Shown here piece after piece: positions 15,203 to 20,674 of a stretch of DNA of 24,217 bases. The notes below the pieces were generated by a model that worked only from the letters and a program-made list of their open reading frames with translations, was not told the DNA's origin and did not search any database. A program made the position numbers and the translations under genes. The DNA is from DHVE2 group archaeon (GTDB lineage: Archaea > Thermoplasmatota > Thermoplasmata > Thermoplasmatales > Aciduliprofundaceae), in the NCBI GenBank assembly GCA_027014065.1, contig JALWEL010000201.1, positions 1 to 24,217 of the forward strand, given 5' to 3'. Within the stretch, counting starts at the first letter, position 1, and every line of letters starts with the position of its first letter.

Positions 15203-16223
15203 AGACCGTGCGAAGATAGGCGATTTGGAATTGATAATAAAAGGTGAAGAATTCGAGATGAAATATAAGGGAAGAGATGCCTTCGAATCCGAGGAAGGCC
15301 TAAAAGCTATGCTCTCCCTCTATAAAATTGGAGAAATAGAGACGGAGAACGGGAAAAAATTCGAATTTTACGGAGATGTCGATGATGATTTTGGGAAGAT
15401 GGAACGATTGGGGTACAGCACAAACAATGTGATCGCCACCGAGGGCATGGTGGTGAAATCGTACAGAGAGGTGGGGAATAGAGAGCCTGAACTTTTAAGG
15501 CTCTTGGGAGAAATTGCTCCGCGAGTCTTGGGCTACGGGCTCTACGACGGCAAATACATCCAAATAATCACAAAGAGATTCAACGGAGAGGATGTGGGAA
15601 AGATAATCTGGGAGAACAGGCAGAAATATCTGCGGGGAGAGGAGTGGAAGGAGGATATGGATGAAATCCTGTTTCAAATAGCGCAGACGGTTAGAAAGAT
15701 GCATGAAATCCTGAGGAAATTGGGGGAAGAAAGGGTGAAAAATGAGGATGTTGAGAGGTGGTTAGAGAATACCATAAGCCTCGCAGAAAGCGCCGGATTG
15801 AAATTGAAGAATCACAGCCAGCTATTCAGTTCGCAGGTAGATAAAGAAAAAATTCAAATTCACGGGGACATGCATTTCGGCCAGATGCTCCTTCACCACG
15901 GAAAAATCATCATAACTGATTTTGAAGGAGAGCCCCTATACCGAAAAGCCGAAAAACTGCCGCCAATAAGGGACATAGCAACGCTAGCGAGAGCGCTGGG
16001 ATACATATCCCGCGGAGAATGGGACGAGTGGGAAAAACACGGAATAGAAAAGATATACGAGTTCTACAACTCTCATATTTTCACCGAAAGGGAATACTAC
16101 GAGTGGATGTTCGAAAGGGCTCTTTACGAAGTGAATTACGAGATGAAATACAGAAAAGAGAATGTGGATATCCCACTAAAAGGTGCGAAGCGCCTCGGAA
16201 ATTTGCTGGGGGTGTTGGATTGA
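15195..16223 (+). CDS. Maltokinase-like kinase
   Basis: This 342-residue protein has an aminoglycoside-phosphotransferase-like kinase fold. The catalytic motif is I-H223-G-D225-M-H-F-G-Q230 and the metal motif is D242-F-E-G-E-P, followed by P-P-I-R-D-I-A-T-L. The 'HGD-x-H-x-GQ' plus 'DFEGEP' plus 'P-x-RD' set is characteristic of actinobacterial maltokinases (Mak/Pep2), which phosphorylate maltose with ATP to maltose 1-phosphate. It is clearly shorter than those (roughly 440-460 residues), with the loss in the N-terminal cap. ATG 15195 overlaps the end of the GT4 gene by 8 bases, and its stop overlaps the next TTG start. In this operon it would trap imported maltose in the cytosol. It could alternatively act on another sugar, but the motif set and neighbours favour maltose. 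No GlgE partner lies in the window. Confidence 0.8.
   Translation: MIEDRAKIGDLELIIKGEEFEMKYKGRDAFESEEGLKAMLSLYKIGEIETENGKKFEFYGDVDDDFGKMERLGYSTNNVIATEGMVVKSYREVGNREPELLRLLGEIAPRVLGYGLYDGKYIQIITKRFNGEDVGKIIWENRQKYLRGEEWKEDMDEILFQIAQTVRKMHEILRKLGEERVKNEDVERWLENTISLAESAGLKLKNHSQLFSSQVDKEKIQIHGDMHFGQMLLHHGKIIITDFEGEPLYRKAEKLPPIRDIATLARALGYISRGEWDEWEKHGIEKIYEFYNSHIFTEREYYEWMFERALYEVNYEMKYRKENVDIPLKGAKRLGNLLGVLD
16208..16214 (+). promoter_or_regulatory. Shine-Dalgarno site fixing a TTG start for the second GH57 gene
   Basis: GGGGGTG lies 5 bases before TTG 16220, which overlaps the maltokinase stop as TTGA. This matches the overlap style of the rest of the operon (ATGA, GTGA) and is the main reason for choosing TTG. 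Confidence 0.6.
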
Positions 16224-19200
16224 GAGCTGTGGTGGCAATAATAATGGTAGCGATGCTTCTCATGGTCTCGCTCCCGCAGGTTCACGGGAATCACAACGTT
16301 ATTTCAAACCATAAAACCGTAGGCGACGATGCAACCGGAAGAATAAAAATCGACGGAAAGTTCAGAGATTGGAATTTAGAGGATGTGAGAGCGGTTGACA
16401 ATTACGGGGATGAATACCGATTCAACGACGGATACGACGATTCCCGCGATATTATAGCGTTCTACTATCGCTATGAAAGTTCCACTTTATTTTTCAGAGT
16501 GGATTTTCTAAACCTGCAATATGCGGCAGAAGTTGGGAACATGGACTTGTACATTGCTATAAATTACTCATCAGGCGGACAAAATTGGCTTCCTGATTAT
16601 GTGGAAACTCAAACGAATACGCCGTGGGAGATATGCTTGGCCATATACGACACATCGCACTACGCCGTGTATCTCTCAAACTGGAGCTACGGAAACTGGA
16701 GCATTGAGGGAATAAAATACAACTCCCAGGTGGATGCTGTGGAGCTCGCACTGAATTCTTCTATACTACAGCAGAATGGATGGGACGGCTCGCCTCTTAC
16801 ATTTCAGGTTTACACCACCCGAGATGGCACGAACGGAGGCCCTGGTGAAATATCTTCTGGAACGTCTAACACACCTGAGAGCGATATAGTGGACGCAATA
16901 GGCTCCTCCATATACAGGGGGAACAGCAATAGCACGGGATGGCTCAACGGAAGCATATCCTCTTCTTCGAGCATCACGCCCACAAAGATTGCATTTTTGC
17001 ACCACGCCAATCAATTTCTGAAGAACATATCCTACTTTGTCGGGGATAAGAATGTGGGCATGTACGCAGTTCCGAGCATACACGAGTACTGGCATGTGCC
17101 TGTTAATTTGCATATTTCCGGCACGCTCGCGGACGGAATCGAATATTATCGTCCGGATTTTAATCGATATCTCAGAAAATTAGCGGATGAGGGAATAGCA
17201 CACATGGTCGGAGGATTTTACGCGGAGTACATTCCCAAATATCTCCCGAGGGAGTTCAACAACTGGAGCATGGAAGAGGCGAAGGAATACAACGAAAGGT
17301 ATTATAACTACACCCCGCAGGTTTGCTGGATTCCCGAAAGAGTTTACTGGCACGGCTGGGAGAGAACGGTTAAGGATGGAGGTTACAAAATAGTGGTTGC
17401 CGATACGGAAGTTGCGTTCAACTGGTACCATCCCTCATGGGCATCCGAAGGACGAGATGAGTACTATGTGTGGAACGACTCTGGGGTAAAAGTTCTCTTC
17501 ATCAGCAACACCGGCCGCGCCGGAAACTGGCAGAACATACAGGACATGCTTCCGAATCCAACGGACGGCGGGTTGAACGAAAACATAAGAAAATTACTCG
17601 TTAGAAATGAAATCGAGGATGCGGCTAACAGGTACATCCTCTACATGGACGACTGGGAGAAGTTCTTCGGCAACGCGCCGGGCTGGGGCGGGCCCGAAGT
17701 AGTTAAAAATTATAACGAGAGCATCGGATGGATAGCCCAGCATCCCTGGATTCACGTGGCCTCGTTAGAAGAGCTCGCAAATCTACCGGTCCATGGGAAT
17801 ATAACCATAGGCGACGCGTCATACTTCTGGCTCACGCAGAATTTAGGCACCGCGGGCAGCGATTCCGCAGGCCCGAATGATTCCTACGATCTGTACGACG
17901 CCTGGTACTACGACCCGTACCACGAGATAACAGTCGGTGTGCCTTATTTCAATTACACCCCCGTGGATAATCTGGAAAAACTCGGGGATTTTCGAACTCC
18001 CCATACCGTTATACACGATGTATGGAAGAACATAAGCAAAATACCCGAATCTTCGCCGATATACGATGTTGCAATGAAATCATTCGCCGCCATGATGTAC
18101 GAGACCGCATGGCGGGGAAAGGGGATAAGCATAACCATGCACGATGATATTTCCGATTGGGAGAAGGATCAGGCATCACATATTAAGGATGTGAATATCT
18201 TCCACTTTGCTCAGAAATGGCTGGATAATCCCCAAGCGGGAATATGGAGAGAAGATGTGAACATGGACGGCTTTAAAGACATTGTATTTTCAAACGGCAC
18301 ATTATTTGGAGTTGTATCTCCAAGGGGTGGAAAAATCACCTTTCTAATGGACTCTCAGGGGAGAATTCTCATAGGAAATCCCGTGGTGGGCTGGCACGAA
18401 CAGGGCTCGGACTTCACGGACATCGTTGGCATAGCAACTTCGAACTATCACTACGAAGACAATCCTGTACCGTACAACTTAGGCTCGAAGAGCTACGCTT
18501 TTGAAGAGATAGGATACGAGAACTCGCTTTACAATTTGAGCATGGATGGAAGCAGGATTATTGCAAATATTGGGAACATTACGAAGACATACTCGATAAC
18601 AGCAAAGGGTATCATCGTGAATTATTCAACCCCCGATACAATCGGTGTGAGAATTACTGCCTCTCCAAACTTCCAGAATTTGACATCTTTGGAATTCGTG
18701 GCAAATAAAAGTGTGAGAGGAATAAAAAATGGCTTAGATGGGTTGTGTGCATGGGTTGCCGCCACCAACGCTTCATTCTATTTGGAGAAGAGAGAAACAA
18801 TGTCAGGGTACATGGTGTACTACGGAGATGGAAAATTTTCATTTGTGTTGCAATTCTCATCGAAAGGATACACGAATCTCCCTCCGTGGCAGATAAAGCA
18901 GTTGCCCGTGCTGAGAGTTCCCGAAGATGGAAAAAGGGTGAATATGATCAATCTCAGCGAATTTTTCCGCGATGACATTTCTCAAAATTTGAAATTTATT
19001 TTGAAATACAACGATTCTTCCGGTGTGTATGTGACAATGAACGGCACATGGGTCAGCGTCGATGCTAACACCGGAGAGAAAAATAACAACTGGAACGGCT
19101 GGATAAACGTAACAGTAATAGCCATGGATGGAGAAGGAGCAAAAACGGATGCGATTCTACGAGTGTATATTTATCCAGTGGATGATCCGCCAAGCATATC

Positions 19201-19588
19201 CATATCGATTAAAAACAACGCGACCATAAGCAGAGATTGCACCATAACAATATCGGCAAAGGATATTGACAGTCCCAGCGTGAGCACGTGGTACTCAATT
19301 GATGGGGGAAATTTGGTCGAAGGGAACAAGGTAAAGTTGGATGTTCACAAGTTAGGCGATGGAAAACACACGCTAATGGTAAAGGCCAGCGATGGAAACC
19401 TGAGTACTTACGAGAACATAACTTTCTTCGTGGAGACTCCGAAATATTACACCATTCCTGCGATAGCCTCCTCTTTGATAACATTTGTCGCGCTGGTATC
19501 TGCGTGGGTATACAAAAAGAAGAAAAGATTAGCGAGTTCTCCGCAAGAACACGGGAGCAATAAGAACAAGGAAAACGGGCAGAATTAG
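16220..19588 (+). CDS. Secreted, membrane-anchored GH57-like glycoside hydrolase
   Basis: This 1122-residue surface protein begins with a signal peptide (about 1-24, ending V-H-G). Next come a CBM9/DOMON-like module opening I-K-I-D-G-K-F-R-D-W (about 38-235) and a GH57-like catalytic region (about 255-620). Recognisable motifs are H261-H-A-N-Q, C-W-I-P-E373-R-V-Y-W (probable nucleophile glutamate) and Y-M-D-D478-W-E-K-F (probable acid/base region). A calcium-loop-like D679-V-N-M-D-G-F-K-D687, a beta-rich region, a cadherin-like domain near 890-1000 ending D-D-P-P, an Ig-like domain and a C-terminal helix (about 1078-1098, then K-K-K-K-R) follow. The frame opens at 16019, but those extra 67 residues lie inside the maltokinase gene and precede the signal peptide. 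TTG 16220 (or GTG 16229) is preferred. The motifs diverge from classical amylopullulanases, so the glucan it cuts or transfers is unknown. Its 3' end overlaps a gene on the other strand. Confidence 0.85.
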   Translation: MRAVVAIIMVAMLLMVSLPQVHGNHNVISNHKTVGDDATGRIKIDGKFRDWNLEDVRAVDNYGDEYRFNDGYDDSRDIIAFYYRYESSTLFFRVDFLNLQYAAEVGNMDLYIAINYSSGGQNWLPDYVETQTNTPWEICLAIYDTSHYAVYLSNWSYGNWSIEGIKYNSQVDAVELALNSSILQQNGWDGSPLTFQVYTTRDGTNGGPGEISSGTSNTPESDIVDAIGSSIYRGNSNSTGWLNGSISSSSSITPTKIAFLHHANQFLKNISYFVGDKNVGMYAVPSIHEYWHVPVNLHISGTLADGIEYYRPDFNRYLRKLADEGIAHMVGGFYAEYIPKYLPREFNNWSMEEAKEYNERYYNYTPQVCWIPERVYWHGWERTVKDGGYKIVVADTEVAFNWYHPSWASEGRDEYYVWNDSGVKVLFISNTGRAGNWQNIQDMLPNPTDGGLNENIRKLLVRNEIEDAANRYILYMDDWEKFFGNAPGWGGPEVVKNYNESIGWIAQHPWIHVASLEELANLPVHGNITIGDASYFWLTQNLGTAGSDSAGPNDSYDLYDAWYYDPYHEITVGVPYFNYTPVDNLEKLGDFRTPHTVIHDVWKNISKIPESSPIYDVAMKSFAAMMYETAWRGKGISITMHDDISDWEKDQASHIKDVNIFHFAQKWLDNPQAGIWREDVNMDGFKDIVFSNGTLFGVVSPRGGKITFLMDSQGRILIGNPVVGWHEQGSDFTDIVGIATSNYHYEDNPVPYNLGSKSYAFEEIGYENSLYNLSMDGSRIIANIGNITKTYSITAKGIIVNYSTPDTIGVRITASPNFQNLTSLEFVANKSVRGIKNGLDGLCAWVAATNASFYLEKRETMSGYMVYYGDGKFSFVLQFSSKGYTNLPPWQIKQLPVLRVPEDGKRVNMINLSEFFRDDISQNLKFILKYNDSSGVYVTMNGTWVSVDANTGEKNNNWNGWINVTVIAMDGEGAKTDAILRVYIYPVDDPPSISISIKNNATISRDCTITISAKDIDSPSVSTWYSIDGGNLVEGNKVKLDVHKLGDGKHTLMVKASDGNLSTYENITFFVETPKYYTIPAIASSLITFVALVSAWVYKKKKRLASSPQEHGSNKNKENGQN

Positions 19589-20587
19589 GGCGTTGAACTC
19601 AGGGACAAAGTTTCCGTCGCTCACATCGCCAGATGAATCAAAGGTAACGGTGATGTAATCATTAACCACGCCGTCCTGAACCTCGTCCCATGTGTTGGGC
19701 CCCGTGGTGGTAATACAATCAAGAGCAAATCCACCACTCGAGGTACTCCACACATTTCCGCTATTTTTGCTGTAATCGCTGTAACCCCTGGCAGTTATCA
19801 CCGATACTCGCAAAGTTGGAAGATCGGCGGGGTTCAATCCTATTACACTCCACGCGAGTCTTATTTCGATTGTGTTATTCGTCAGATTCACCGCCATGAG
19901 CCCGTGCTCTCCCGTATCTCCAGTGTAATTCATGAATTTCCAAGTACTGTTTATTACGTAGAATATTGAGCCCCAGTTCGCCGTGGACTCATTAAGAGGA
20001 TATTCAGTGAAGTTCAATCCTTTGCCTGAGTATCGAGAATCAGCAAGGTTCACCACTATCTGATATTCCCAAGCAGCGCTGGAATTCACCGTTGTGTTGG
20101 AATTACCGGCAAACCATGTCTCTCCACCAGATGTGCCGTTGTCGATGGCGATGGCCATCCATGTGGCCCCATTGTCACCAAGGTGGAAACCGCTCATGTT
20201 CTTGAACTCAGCCAAGAAATATATGTACGAGGAATCCCCGGTTATTCTGAATTCCGTGAGATCAACGCGCTCGTCATAATTTCCGCCGTTGAAGTCGTTT
20301 CGCTCATCATTCACGGAGTCGTTCCACACGTATTCACCGTTGCTTATCGCATAAGAATTAGCCGTGTTTGGCAAGGTTCCGCTCCAGTCACTGGGATTCG
20401 CATCCACAGATATTGTATGCCTGGTGGCCATGTGATGCGGAGTCATGGTAACAATTCCCGCGAGCCCAGAAAGGAGAAGAACCATCGCGATGCCCACAAT
20501 CACCGCGTACTTTGCATGTCCCTTTTTTCTCACCTCTATTCTCTTTGGTTTCAAACTCACATCCCTCCTAGTGTTTTTTGCATCCAT
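19529..20587 (-). CDS. Surface protein with IDG-DW-type module and PEF-CTERM-like sorting tail
   Basis: This 352-residue protein has no known enzyme motif. A basic N-terminus of about 25 residues leads into one membrane/signal helix (about 26-47). A beta-rich module opens S-V-D-A-N-P-S-D-W-S-G (from about 57). The C-terminus, V-P-E-F then a hydrophobic helix then R-R-T-R, looks like an archaeosortase-processed sorting signal (PEF-CTERM type). It is paralogous to the last third of the next gene's product (compare A-I-S-N-G-E-Y-V-W with T-I-S-N-G-E-F-I-W). An in-frame ATG at 20644 would precede the TATA box, so ATG 20587 is chosen. It sits about 23 bases from a TATA core, implying leaderless transcription. 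A GTG farther in, behind AGGAGGG, is a weaker alternative. The last 60 bases overlap the opposing GH57 gene. Role: likely glycan- or S-layer-associated, inferred only. Confidence 0.75.
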   Translation of the reverse strand: MDAKNTRRDVSLKPKRIEVRKKGHAKYAVIVGIAMVLLLSGLAGIVTMTPHHMATRHTISVDANPSDWSGTLPNTANSYAISNGEYVWNDSVNDERNDFNGGNYDERVDLTEFRITGDSSYIYFLAEFKNMSGFHLGDNGATWMAIAIDNGTSGGETWFAGNSNTTVNSSAAWEYQIVVNLADSRYSGKGLNFTEYPLNESTANWGSIFYVINSTWKFMNYTGDTGEHGLMAVNLTNNTIEIRLAWSVIGLNPADLPTLRVSVITARGYSDYSKNSGNVWSTSSGGFALDCITTTGPNTWDEVQDGVVNDYITVTFDSSGDVSDGNFVPEFNALILPVFLVLIAPVFLRRTR

Positions 20588-20603
20588 ATCCCTCAAAATG
20601 CGG

Positions 20604-20620
20604 CTAATATTTAAAAACTT
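20604..20620 (-). promoter_or_regulatory. Putative TATA promoter of the 352-residue surface protein
   Basis: On the minus strand, AGTTTTTAAATATTAG has its TATA core centred near 20610, about 23-26 bases before ATG 20587. This implies a leaderless start and rejects the longer in-frame extension. Confidence 0.6.
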
Positions 20621-20638
20621 TTTGCATTTTTCAAAAAT

Positions 20639-20674
20639 CTTCAAAAAAAAGAAATTGGAAAATACTTGAAAAAT
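20639..20674 (-). terminator. Oligo-T transcription terminator region after the 802-residue gene
   Basis: Just after the minus-strand stop codon at 20675 the minus strand carries several T runs, including a T8 run at 20643-20650. Archaeal polymerase terminates at such oligo-T stretches without a hairpin. It separates the two minus-strand genes, the second of which has its own TATA box. Confidence 0.5.

Noticed and set aside
16019..16219. 67-residue N-terminal extension of the second GH57 reading frame
   Set aside because: It lies inside the maltokinase coding region in another frame, precedes a normal signal peptide, and lacks its own promoter or ribosome site.
20588..20644. Upstream in-frame ATG adding 19 residues to the 352-residue protein
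   Set aside because: The extension contains the TATA box itself and an oligo-T terminator region, so it would not be transcribed from that promoter.
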